Source: Megaleporinus macrocephalus (Eukaryota; Chordata; Actinopteri; Characiformes; Anostomidae). From it: a DNA stretch of 64,000 nt. Below are positions 21,314-32,027 of the stretch, piece by piece (positions within the stretch are counted from its first letter, which is position 1; each line of letters opens with the position of its first letter). The notes below the pieces were generated by a model. It ran no database searches. It worked only from the letters and a program-made list of their open reading frames with translations, and was not told the origin of the DNA. Position numbers and translations under genes: made by a program. Where the stretch lies: the NCBI GenBank assembly GCA_021613375.1, contig CM038703.1, forward strand, positions 56,565,254 to 56,629,253, given 5' to 3'.

Positions 21314-21475
21314 TAATTAGTCAGTGAACCACTGAGGAATATGTATCTGTTGTGAATAGAATATATAAATACACACAAAGTTATTTTCCCTGCCACAACC
21401 CGGCTCAGCTCTCTTACAGCTACAGTATCTCTGTACTGTTCACTCCTGTCTGTAGAGTTAACGATGCCTGATTAA
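21314..21475 (+). promoter_or_regulatory. OR promoter block and leader uORF (gene at 21530)
   Basis: TAATTAG at 21314-21320, TATATAAA at 21362-21369, and the upstream ORF ATG-CCT-GAT-TAA at 21464-21475. The promoter is fully preserved although the coding region behind it is broken. Confidence 0.58.
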
Positions 21476-21529
21476 ATAATAAACACTTGTGTGAGCAACT
21501 ACCTGATTTTATAGATTTATGATTATTTC

Positions 21530-22464
21530 ATGGATTATTCTACTAATGTACATATTTTATTTTGAAGGTCATGTGGAGTTGGAGAAATATAGATATGTTT
21601 ATTTTGTAATCACTCTCTTTGTTTATATACTGATTATTTTCTGTAATGTTGTTGTTATTTCTGTCATTTACAAAACAAATGTCTCATGAGCCCATGTACA
21701 TATTCATTGCTGCTTTACTTTTAATCTCTCTTTGGAACAGCTGCCTTTATATCCTAAATTACTGATTGATTTCTCTCTGAAACACAAATTATTACTCATG
21801 GAGCCTGTCTGTTTCAGGCCTTTTTGATTTACACATATGGCATTTCAGATCACTTATGTTATCAGCTATGGCATATGACAGATATGTGTCTATATGTAAA
21901 CCATTACAATATCCAACTATTATAAAAATGTCCACTGTTAAAAAACTCTTATTTCTATGTTGGTTTGTACCTTCCTGTGAAATTGGCATACCAATAATAC
22001 TAACCTGTCAACTTCAGCTGTGTAGATTTAGATTAAACAGAATTTACTGCAATAATTACTCAATTGTTAAATTAGCCTGTGGAGACACAACTGTTAACTA
22101 TTTATACGGACTGTTTGCTTTAACTATTTCTGTATTTCCACCAATGATCTTTATAATCTATTCATATGTTAGAATACTTGATGTCTGTTTAAGGAATTCT
22201 AAAGATTTCAGAAAAAAAGCTCTTCAGACCTGCTTTCCACACCTTGTCATTTGTATAAGTTTCTCTGTTATTTGTTGTTTTGATGTGATTAACACCAGAG
22301 TAGAAGGAAATATGTCTCATATTGTGTCCATGATAATGTCAGTTGAAAATCTAGTGTTTGCTCCTTTAATCAATCCTATTATTTATGGATTGAAACTGCA
22401 GGAGATACGGAATAGGATTAGAAAAATGATTTGGAAAAGAAAGACACATATCTTTACAAATTGA
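21530..22464 (+). pseudogene. Odorant receptor with many 5' indels
   Basis: Begins ATGGATTATTCTACTAATG like its neighbours, but compared with the OR at 7692 shows at least six single- or two-base deletions between 21548 and 21850 (after AATG, in the TATTTTATTTTG stretch, ACA-AAAC, TCT-CATG, ACTTTT-AAT, GATTT-CTCT). From 21856 (MAYDRYVSIC) to the stop at 22464 there are none: 202 residues run through TM3-TM7 to NPIIYGL and a normal C-terminus. The clean 3' half looks like a working gene and the 5' half like decay or poor consensus. As assembled it cannot encode a receptor. Confidence 0.85.
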
Positions 22465-22774
22465 TATAAATACTTACAATGTATGTTATTTTTCCTTTCT
22501 GGTTTCCAAACACAATTATTAATAGACATGTTTAAAATGAGTGTAAAGATTAGTATGTTATACATATTTATTGTTCACAGCATAATAGCTTGTATTCTAT
22601 TTTTAAAAGTATTGGATGGAGGATCCTGTGCAGAAGTGCATTAGTACAGTAAATAAAACACAAAAAAAATCACATAAATTTCAGAATCCCTGGGCTACTC
22701 AAGTACAGTTATTGTGTTCCATATTTGTGTGGTTATGATTTCGCAGTGGATCAGATAAAATATACAAACTTAAT
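22465..22774. other. OR 3' flank
   Basis: Non-coding, aligning with the region after the OR at 1619 (GTATTGGATGGA-GAT-CTGTGCAGAAG block at 22609, compare 2698). Confidence 0.6.
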
Positions 22775-22906
22775 GTTTCAAAAGCCGTGCGATGGACTGG
22801 CAAACTGTCCATGGTGTACCCTGCCTTCGTCTGTTGACGCTGGGATTGGCTCCAGCCCCCACGTGACCCAGACTAGCAGGATTATGCAGCAGATAATGGA
22901 TGGATG
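22775..22906 (+). repeat. SINE tail (DANA-like 3' half)
   Basis: GTGCGATGGACTGGCAAACT, GTCCATGGTGTACCCTGCC, GGGATTGGCTCCAGCCCCC and GATAATGGATGGATG follow the typical fish SINE/repeat tail. The 5' half is missing. Units A and B keep only the part after GGCTCCAGCC. Confidence 0.6.
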
Positions 22907-24974
22907 ATGTTTTAACATGCAGGCATCCATGTAAATGAATAATGTAAACATTAGAGTGGCCTAATTAGTTTATAACGGAAGAATCTATCAATAAAAAAGA
23001 TACAGTACTGCTTCAGTTTTAAACCCATTGCACCCTCCCTTCCATTTGGATAATGTGAATTCTGGGTGTTGTAAAATTGAAAAATATTTATGAACAAATT
23101 GAAAAATTCCCACATTTAAAATGCAATTTTAAAAGTACACTGCATGTATATAACACCCTTCAGTGGCCTTTTATTGTTAGTGCGATGAAACAATAATCAA
23201 TACCAAAGTACGGAATTAGAACTGTAGTGATGTGAGTTCACTGTCTATTTTTAGCACCTCAAGCAAAAATTTCAATGCCAGATATCAGAATTTTAAAGAA
23301 GAGCCAATGTTGACCTTGGCAGCCAAGCACCATGATCAGCAAACAAAGCAATGACATGGTCCACAGTCACATGGCAAAAATTGGTATGAGGCTGCTTACA
23401 GAAGATCCAAAAGAAGAGGAGAGATTGATAATTGGCCAAAAAATTGCAAGTAGTGGCACCAATGAGCAGCAGAAGCAAAGGAAAGAATGAATGCAGGATC
23501 AGTAAAACCAACTGGGAGCAGATGAGGAGGCATGACAGTAAGGAGACCTGAAAAAACAAATGGTGGGATGGTGCAAAGAAAAGTGAGGGAAGTCCAATTT
23601 GAGGGATGATTGAGGCAGAGACCAAGAGGATTGGGGAGCGGGGAAGGATGATTGAGGGAGGGGGATTTCTCCATGAAGATTATTATTATTATTATTAAGC
23701 CCAATAATAGCAAACCAAATTAAAAATTAAAAAGGACCGGTGCTTCTAATTGATGTGCCACACATTTAAGTGGTATGTCAAGCTTTGAAGCTGTTACAAA
23801 ACTCAAATTCATCGGGTTCTTAGGATTAGTTACAGTTCTCCTCCAGCTTGTCATGTCATAGAGTAGATAAAATCTATAGTCTAGTTACACTTAGAAATTG
23901 TGGGCTGATTGAATAATTATCTGATGATAAAGATGTTTGAGAGTAGCTGTTTGGACGCTCAGATACTTCAGGAAGAGGCATGCAGGCCAGAGGTACCTAC
24001 TCAGCAGCATAGGCCAACAATGGAATAATCATCGCCCATCACAGTGCTACTGGTGCCAAATAGACATTGCACGTTGCATAAAACATGATTGTAGCTCTGG
24101 CAGGAAACAAAAACATTCAAAGACATGTACCCTATTCAAGACTGACTTCACCACCTCACCTTCCTTAACTATTTCATTCAAAAAGAACAAAAACAGCAGT
24201 AAATTCCTAAACTGCCAAACTCTTGAACAAAGCTACAACAAAGCTGAATCCTATCATACATACTACCCTTACAATGTAAAATTGAAGTATATTTTCTGGG
24301 TATACTTTATGTAGTAAGTATATTAATGTCAGTGTATCAGCAGAAACTTGTAATTGTACTATTTAAATACTTTTGGGGAATAAATTGGCCACTTTTTAAT
24401 TTATAAATGTAAACTTTGTGTTAGGAGTAGTAAGCTTTGACTTTACAACTAGTTTACATATTTTGTTCTACAACTACATTAAAGTGAATTTATAAGGATA
24501 TACTGTTAGTTTACTAGTTTAACATAATACTTGGACCGACACCCTCCCTAATTAATAGGGTGCTGACTTTTTTAACACACAGACCCTAGTAAGAATTGGC
24601 AAACGTGCATCCAGCACAAGAACTGTAAGCTCAGGGATGAAACAGCATACAGGAAAGTAGCACAATCTTTTGCTAACTGCAGACCAAGAAAATAACTGTT
24701 GGCTCAACTACACATACAAAACATTGACTTTATATCACTGCTATTTGCTTACTGTTTGCACAAAACTCCATAAAACTGGTGTTGCATGGTTAACCCTTTA
24801 ACTCCTTCAACTCTATGCATAACACGGGACAAGAAATTATAATGATAATTATCATGTTTGGTAATTTATGTGTACCTCATTATTATTTTATGCTGATGAA
24901 AGATTTGTGAAATGTGAATTTTATTGTGTTTACAACCTATTTTACCATGCATATGATATTTAGACCCCTACAAA
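22907..24974. other. Partial third copy of the OR-unit right half
   Basis: Aligns with 10341-12490 and 40502-42660 at high identity but has a different left neighbour (an OR, not a minisatellite). It lacks 125 bp of the Rex1-like relic at 24631, where a TCAGGGA repeat bounds the missing piece in the other copies. No gene seen. Confidence 0.75.
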
Positions 24975-26450
24975 TAGATTCCCTTCTTAATTGACTGAGG
25001 GATGAACTCTATCCTTGATGGACTCTTACCTTTGATGATATCCAGCAGTTAGACACAATCCTTGGTGGAATTTGATAGATGGACTCCCTCCCTCATGGAC
25101 TCCCACAGAGACTCCCACCTTGATGGACTCTGACATATAGAATCTCTGTTTGAAGAACTTCATCATTAATGGGCTACTGCAGGTAGACTCCCTCCTTAAT
25201 TAACTCTGATAGATGGAATACATTCTTAATGGAGTCCAACAGGTAGTCCTTTCCTTACTGATAACCTCCGTCTTTGATGGAGTCATGCAGGCAGACGTCT
25301 TCCTTGATGGACTTCCACAGGTAGACTTTCTCCTTGATGGACTCCCTCCTTGAAGGACTCAATTCTTGATCGTTTCCCAAAGGAAAACTCTTTCCTATTT
25401 CAACTTCCACAGGTAGACATAACATCCTTAATGGACTCTGAGAGGTAAAGTCCATCCTTGATGGAGTCCCAGAGGTAGACTCCCTCCTTGATAGACTCTG
25501 ACAGATAGACTTCCTCCATTATGAACTCCCTCCTTGAAGGACTCCATTCTTGATGATCTTCCACAGAAAATCTCATTCTTTCATGGACCCCCTATAGGTA
25601 GACAACAAACTTAATGGACTCCTGCAAGAAAACTCCCTACCTGTGGAATTCCATCCTTAATGGAATCCCACAGGTAGACCCCATCCTTGATGTACATCTG
25701 CAGATAGACTTCCTCCTTGATGGACTTCTTCTTTAATAACAGGTAGACACCATCCTTGTTGGACTCTGCAAGGTAGAGTCCATGCTTGATGGAATACTAC
25801 ACATAAACTACCTCCCTGATAGATTCTGACACTCTCACAGGTAGACTTCCTCTTTGATGTACACCTGCAAATAGACTTCCAGCTTAATAGACTTCTGCAG
25901 GTAGACTCCCTAGTTAACAGACACTTGCAGGTAGGTAGACAGACTTGGACAGGAAGACTGCAGATAGACTCCTTCCTGGACAGACTCCTAAAAGTAGACA
26001 CCCTCCTTAATGTATATATGCAAATAGACTCCCTGCTTGATGGACTTCTGCAAGCAGACTCCTCCTTTGATAGACACTTGCATGTAGACTCCTTTTTTAA
26101 AAAAAATTAATCCTTGGTGGAATCAGACAGTTGGGGTCTATCCTTGTTGGATGGCATTCTAATTGACTACTGCAGGTAGACTCCTTCCTTAATTGACTTT
26201 GACAGATGGAGTCCCACAGGAAGTCTCTCTCGCTGATAGACTCGGACAGACAAACTCCATCCCTGTTGGAATCATGCAGGTAGACTCGATGAGTAGACTT
26301 GATGAACTTCCACAGGTAGACTCCCTGCTAGACATACTCTGTTAGATATAACCTATCCTTAATGGAATCCTGTAGTTAGATCCAATCCTTAGTAGAATCT
26401 GACAGATGGACTCTCACAGGTAAACTCCCTCTTGAAGGTCTCAATTTACG
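24975..26450. repeat. Long degenerate GATGGACTCC repeat
   Basis: Hundreds of bases built from variants of CCTTGATGGACTCTGACAGG and TAGACTCCCTCC with a loose 30-40-bp rhythm. It is the full-length, LINE-free version of the array. At about 25105 the sequence CACAGAGACTCCCACCTTGA corresponds to the site that carries the LINE in units A and B. ORFs here are by-products. Confidence 0.75.
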
Positions 26451-26642
26451 ATGCACCCCTGCAGCTGCACACCCTCGTCTTGGCAACTGAGTCTCTGCGT
26501 TAAAAAGCTGTTGCCTTTAGTACAACAGCTAATTGTTAACACTTATAGAAGCTAATAAAGAGCTTGAAAAGACCAGGACTATAAGTCATCTCTTGTTCAT
26601 AAGATGTTAGTAAAATATAATTCAGAATGTTCCAAAACAGCA
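26451..26642. other. Short unassigned interval
   Basis: Nothing recognised before the LTR element. Confidence 0.5.
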
Positions 26643-26647
26643 GCAAG

Positions 26648-27391
26648 TGTCACGCCTGCTAGTCCACGTGGTCTTTGTTTACCTTTTGTCATGTGTTCCA
26701 TGCCTCGCCCTCCACCTGTGGTCGCGTTCTGTTCACCACTCTGTTTCCGTTGCCTCTCGTCATCATCTGTATTTAGCCTTCCTGATTGCCCCATGCCCTT
26801 GCCCGACATTGTGATTGTGAACGTTGTGGTGTATCGTCTCCTGTGTTTTGCTGTGTGTTCTGTTTGTTATCTCTTATCATGGACTTCATTAAATCCCGTA
26901 AACCTCACCTGCGCGTGCATCCGCCTCTCCTGCCTCCTCCAGCATTACAGAATGTCGGACCCCATACAATGGATGCAGCGGATGAGGATTTCCTTCATGC
27001 ATGGGAGCGCTGCACGCTGCTGAAGGTGGATAACCCCGCTCTGCTCGCAGCTGAGATGGTGGCCGGGTATGCAGCCGTCTCGGTGAACCAGGCTAAGCGG
27101 CGTAGCGAACGCTGCAGCCGGAAGCAGATTTTGCGGGCGCCCGCCTGCACTGAGCCGCAGCTACACGCTCACTTCATCGTGGCGCCTTTCTCCAGCCCCG
27201 CTTTGCGCCCGTACCGCTCCTGTAAAGGCAGGCCTTGTTGTTCCCGCCCATCCGCCCTGTTCTCTTTCTTTGTTCCCGTCTTTGTTCCTGTTCCTGTCTT
27301 TGGTTTCCGTGTTCCTGGTCTGTTGCCTCATGTTTTGTCCTGTTCCCGGTTCTGCGCGTGCATCGTCTCTCCTGCCTCCTCCAGCATTACA
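26648..27391 (+). mobile_element. Small LTR retrotransposon remnant (744 bp) with target duplication
   Basis: The 5' LTR runs TGTCACGCC...CAGCATTACA (26648-26949, 302 bp). The 3' end repeats GCGCGTGCATC and CTCTCCTGCCTCCTCCAGCA (27353-27391) and also finishes in ATTACA. GCAAG flanks the element (26643-26647, 27392-27396), a 5-bp target duplication. Between the LTRs lies a GC-rich frame of about 85 codons from ATG 26970 (MDAADEDFLHAWERC), placed like the start of gag and possibly that. No pol is present, and most of the 3' LTR is missing or unrecognisable. This is either a heavily deleted gypsy element or a TRIM-like non-autonomous one. Confidence 0.75.
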
Positions 27392-27700
27392 GCAAGACAC
27401 CAAATTGCAAAACATTACAGGAGCAAGAACAATGCTACTCCAAGAAAGTCAGCTTACAGCCATTCTATTCATCATGTTCTGAAATCAGTCAGTAACCCAC
27501 TGAGAACTAAGTGTCTTGTTAAAATAAAAGATATAAATAAAAACAATCAAACTGTACATCTTCTTATTCATTCTTTTTACTCTCACACATGAAGTTAATG
27601 ATGCCTGAATACACAAAAACACTGAGGTGAGTTCTATTAGGTTATACAGACTAACCTGATATATGATTTTTTTTATGGACAGGCCCCACCTATATTACAA
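27392..27700 (+). pseudogene. Promoter and leader of a lost odorant receptor
   Basis: 27485-27550 (AATCAGTCAGTAACCCACTG...GATATAAATAAAAACAATC) aligns with the OR promoter block AATTAGTCAGTGAACCACTG...AATATATAAATACACAC. 27580-27680 aligns with the leader: TTTACTCTCACACATGAAGT, TAATGATGCCTGA (uORF start kept, stop moved) and ACTAACCTGATATATGATTT leading to ATGGA at about 27674. Within about 40 bases of that ATG the receptor similarity ends and Tc1-related sequence begins. The coding region is gone. Confidence 0.6.
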
Positions 27701-27704
27701 AGGA

Positions 27705-28870
27705 GTTCCAAGCTATAGTAGGGGAAATAAGTTTTTGTTACACTGACGATTTATTTATTTTTTTCTTCGACCTACAAAAAATAGAGAGGTCTGTATTTTT
27801 TAACTGTGAGAGACAGAATAAAAAAAAGATCCAGAAAATCACATTGTATGATTTTTAAATAATTAATTTGCATTCTATTACATGAACTAAGTATTTAATG
27901 CAGCAGAAAAACTAAACGTAATATTTGGTACAGAAACCTTCTTGATCAAGTTTGCACTGCAGCAGGGAGTTTGGGCCACTCCTCCATACAGATCTTCTCC
28001 CAATCTTTCAGGTTTCGGGGCTGTCGCTAGGCAACATTGAGTTTCAGCTCCCTCCAGAGATTTTCTACTGGGTTCAGGTCTGGAGACTGGAGCCGCTCCT
28101 TAGCTGCCCTGACTGTGTGTTTTTCATTGTCATGCTGGAAGACCCCGCCATGACCCATCTTCAATACTCTTACTGAGGGAAGGAGATTTTTGGCCAAAAT
28201 CTCACGATACGTGACCCCATCCATCCTCCCTTCAATACGATGCAGTCATCCTGTCCCCTTTGCAGAAAAGCACCCCCGAAATATCATGTGTCCACCCCCA
28301 TGCTTCAGGGTTGGGACGGTGTTCTTGGGTTTGTTCTCATCCTTCTTCTTCCTCCAAACACGGCGAGTGGATTTAATACCAAGAAGCTCTATTTTGGTCT
28401 CATCTGACCACATGACCTTCTCCCACGCCTCTTCTGGATCATCCAGATGGTCACTGGTAAACCTCAAATGGGCTTGGACATGTGCTGGTGTGAGCAGGGG
28501 GACAGCGTAGTGTGTTACTAACGGTGATCTTTGAAATTGTGGTCCCAGCTCTCTTCAGGCCATGGAGCCCCACACCGAGGAAGACTGACGGTCGTCTTGA
28601 GTTTCTTCTATTTTCTAATAATTGTGCCGAAAGTTGTTGCCTTCTCACCGAGCTGCTTGCTTATTGTCCTGTAGCCTGTCCTAGCCTTGTGCAGATCTAC
28701 AATTTGTGGAGAGGTTGGAGTGTGATTGCTTGAGTGTGTGGAGAGGTGTCTTTTATACAGGTAACGAGTTCAAACAGGTGTTATTAATACAGGTAATGTG
28801 TGCAGAATAGGAGGGCTTCTTAAAGAAAAACCAACAGGTCTGTGAGAGCCTAAATTTTACTGAGAAATCT
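27705..28870 (-). mobile_element. Tc1/mariner transposon relic 1
   Basis: Minus-strand fragments of a Tc1 transposase: [16 protein letters not shown] (HTH region, about 28580), [13 protein letters not shown] (first catalytic Asp, about 28400), [20 protein letters not shown] then DLNPVENLW (second Asp and Glu, about 28060). In intact Tc1 34 residues lie between the second Asp and the Glu. Here about a dozen are missing (the WL-KKHIKV region), so it is inactive. The 3' flank AGGTCTGTGAGAGCC (28830-28850) resembles a Tc1 end, but complete inverted repeats are not seen. Confidence 0.85.
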
Positions 28871-29084
28871 ACTTTAAAAGCCCATTTTACTGAAATATCT
28901 ACCTTAAAACCCATATATTTGGACATATTAATTTTAAGTTTCACTTCGACACTCTTATATTAGTTGGCAAATGTCTACACATGATGTGTTTTAGTAATTA
29001 TATTAAAAATTGCTGCTAAGATAAACTTTTGTTGTTTTACCAAGATGTATTGTCAAAATTTAGTTGTAAAAATGTATTCTTCAC
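28871..29084. other. Short AT-rich interval
   Basis: Nothing recognised. Confidence 0.5.
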
Positions 29085-29089
29085 CTGTA

Positions 29090-29545
29090 TATCATGCCGG
29101 GTGCCAACGCTGCTGAACCGAACTCGCTGCATTCATCTATGAACTCTATTTCCCAGCAGGCATTGAGTTTTGATTATCAGTGGGACTATATTTACTCTGT
29201 TTGTTGTTTGCTTCACTGCGAGGTATTGAGCCTTTTCCCTGTGTCATACCGAGCGTTATTCTGATTATGATTGTTATTTCCCATTATGACCCATATTCGT
29301 TTTTCGACTCTTGCCCTTTGGCCTAGCCCTTCGTATATTGCTTGCTGTGTTTTTCCGGTTCCGACCTTATTGCCTGTCTTTACACTGATGTCTCTGCTTA
29401 GCCCCTATTGGATTGTTTGCTCTGTGTTTTCTGGTTTCCCTCTTTTGTTTTGTTTATTGCTTAGTAGCGTGTTGGTGGAGACACCTCATACCAATAAACA
29501 TTTTAATCATATCCGCGCACGTCTGACTGTTTTGTCTTCGTCACA
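29090..29545 (+). mobile_element. Solo LTR (456 bp) with CTGTA target duplication
   Basis: Starts TATCATGCCGGGTGCC (terminal TG changed to TA) and ends GTCTTCGTCACA. CTGTA stands on both sides (29085-29089, 29546-29550). AATAAACATTTTAATC at 29492 is a poly(A)-signal candidate about 50 bp before the end, giving the plus orientation. The pyrimidine-rich body is typical of fish gypsy LTRs. No internal region remains. Confidence 0.75.
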
Positions 29546-29550
29546 CTGTA

Positions 29551-29854
29551 GTTAGATGGTTAATTTTTAGATGATTCTATATTTGCTTTTATTCGTCTAC
29601 TAGGACACTTAAATTATTTTAAAAATGCCTTCTTCTGATGTATTTTATGGATTATATCATAAATTCCTAGAGAAATGTAACTTTTATTGTTTAATCAAAC
29701 TTGCCAAAAATTACATTTCTATGTTGTATCAAAATGGTTACCCTGATTTATAGGGTGGAACACTCTGCATATTTCTGGTGGCTGAAACCCAGACTGGGGC
29801 TGTCATTACAAATAATTATTTAACTTACTTATTATAATAAAAAAACAAACGAAA
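29551..29854. other. Interval left of unit B
   Basis: AT-rich, nothing recognised. It marks the left breakpoint of the duplicated unit, which begins at CAACTTTCGTACTTTTCTGA (29855). Confidence 0.5.
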
Positions 29855-30313
29855 TACAACTTTCGTACTTTTCTGAAGACTCAATTGTGTTTTTAACCTC
29901 TAATTCCATTCGAGAACATTAAATGACTTTCCTCACCTGTGATGTTAAAAAACAAACAAATCCACATCCATAGGTTAGCAAATATAATTTTAAATAACAA
30001 CATAATATTTATATTCATTTCAGCACAATGACATAATGGCATCATTTCAGTTTAGTCGAAATTGAATGTTCATAATTTATACCAAGTTCTAAATTTTGTC
30101 ATTGCAAAATACTATCAAATATTCCCTTGAAAGAAAAGAAATCTAAACTGGACTTGATCTGTAGAGGTTTATATGACTATACTAGTTTGTTTAAACAGTA
30201 TCACTGATCATATAGGTCCCATCAGTTAACCTGCACTGCCATAAGACAAAACAAGACAAAACTAAACAGAACCCAAATTAGGCCTTCACCGAAACACTCT
30301 AAACTCAATACTG

Positions 30314-31573
30314 GTCTGCCACAACAGACCAGCCACGTACCTCCGGGTTTCAGCTTCAAAACGAGACCAAACTTGTGTTTTTCCATCAATCCGATCGTTA
30401 ATAATCCTCCATTTTGTGGAAGGAGTACTCCGGGATTTTGACAGGTCAGAACAAAAACCTTCGAATTAAAAAAATTATTAAAATATCTTACAGTTCGAAA
30501 TCTGCATTTTTGCCACTTTCCCCTAATAGTCCCGCCCTTCCTCTTTCCAAAAACGTGTCAACCAAGTCTGTGGACCAATCAGGCGCGGAGATATCTGGAC
30601 GCGTAACCGAGAAGGCCGGTGGGTCAGGGAAACGGGTGGGTTTTTGAGAGCGCAGCGCGCATTCAGTGCGCAGAGCGCTGAGAGAAGCGCGCCACGCAGG
30701 AGATACACAGACACAAAACAACGATCAAAAACATTAACTATGAACCCTAAACAATGTCCCAACCAAAGAAAGGATATTTTATGATGTTTAAGAGTGATTA
30801 GTAACGCTCAAAAGGAAGAGGTAGCGGCGGCGATCTACTGAAATCGGGCAGCAGAGAGAGTTTTACACCAGATAACAGCTCCAAACGATACCAAAATAAA
30901 AGTACAGTCTGAGGTTATAAACTGACTGAGTTTTTTCCCAAGAAGATAATTTAGTTATGGACTTATAATAAACATGTAAAATATGGTAAAAAATGGCCTA
31001 AAAATCATACATGACATTATTTTGTCAAGGAAAGTGAATAAACACGTTTTTAGATGTGGGGGTTATAAGAATATAACATATACACATATATACATATTTT
31101 TTTGCAGTAAAATCAGCTGTTTTCATTTTGGGAGGTTGGGGGACCTTGGACACCCCATAGACCAGTGGGGGGACCCCCTGTTCACTCTCTACTCCAGCTT
31201 GAATAACTTCAAATCAGTAAAAGAAATCAACTCCATTTTTTTTCTGGTGACTTTAGACACATGCAGAAACACTTTTCTAAAGGAAAAAGTCTGGGGACAC
31301 ATAAACTCTATTTTTGGTAGGCACTAAAATTTAAATTTTAAATAAAAATTAGAAAAAGAGCGCCCGTTTTTTTTGTTGTTTTCAGCATATTTGGAGCATT
31401 GCAGATTAATTTCAATGCCTTTTAGTGCTTCTAGTACAAATTTGAAGGCTTTTCAGGAACATTACATCATAAACATTACACTAATTTATGCAGTGTTTCA
31501 GTGAAAAGCTTCAAGATTTGGGTATGTATTTTCAGGCGGAAATTGGTAAAAAAGGGGGGGTACGGTTAAGAGG
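30314..31573. other. Replacement block specific to unit B
   Basis: These 1,260 bp stand where unit A has 456-1186. The block begins CTGCCACAACAGACCAGCCA and ends GGGGGGTACGGTTAAGAGGT. It has a GC-richer part at 30500-30680, which includes CCAATCAG, and no ORF that I trust. It may be a non-autonomous transposon or a breakpoint fragment. Terminal inverted repeats were not found by eye. Confidence 0.4.
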
Positions 31574-31808
31574 TTAAACTTTACTTGAGTTTACCTGACC
31601 TAAGATAAGACTTACTGTTTGTAAGGGTAGTAGTTTGACACGGAGGCCAGAAGCACTGACACAGCAGCAGAGGCCAACTGAGCTCTGTATTGTCCAGTTA
31701 TAGAGTAATCTATTTACCCAGCACATTTCTGATTCTGATTCTGATTCTGATTCTGAAACACCTTGTTCATGCATCTGTAAGAGAGTCAAGCCAGATTCAA
31801 CAAACTAC

Positions 31809-31977
31809 TAATTAGTCAGTGAACCACTAAGGAATATGTATCTGTGGCAAAGAGAATATATAAATACACACAAAATGATTGTCCCTGCCACAAGCCAGCT
31901 CTTCCTCTCTTACAACTACAACTACAGTATCTCTGTACTGTTCACTCCTGTCCATAGAGTTACCAATGCCTGACTAA
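31809..31977 (+). promoter_or_regulatory. OR promoter block and leader uORF (gene at 32028)
   Basis: TAATTAG at 31809-31815, TATATAAA at 31857-31864 and the Met-Pro-Asp-stop uORF at 31966-31977. A GATTCT repeat upstream (31732-31757) has two more units than in copy A. Confidence 0.58.
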
Positions 31978-32027
31978 ATACATAAATCACACAACTAGCC
32001 TGATTTTATAGATTTATGCTTTATTTC

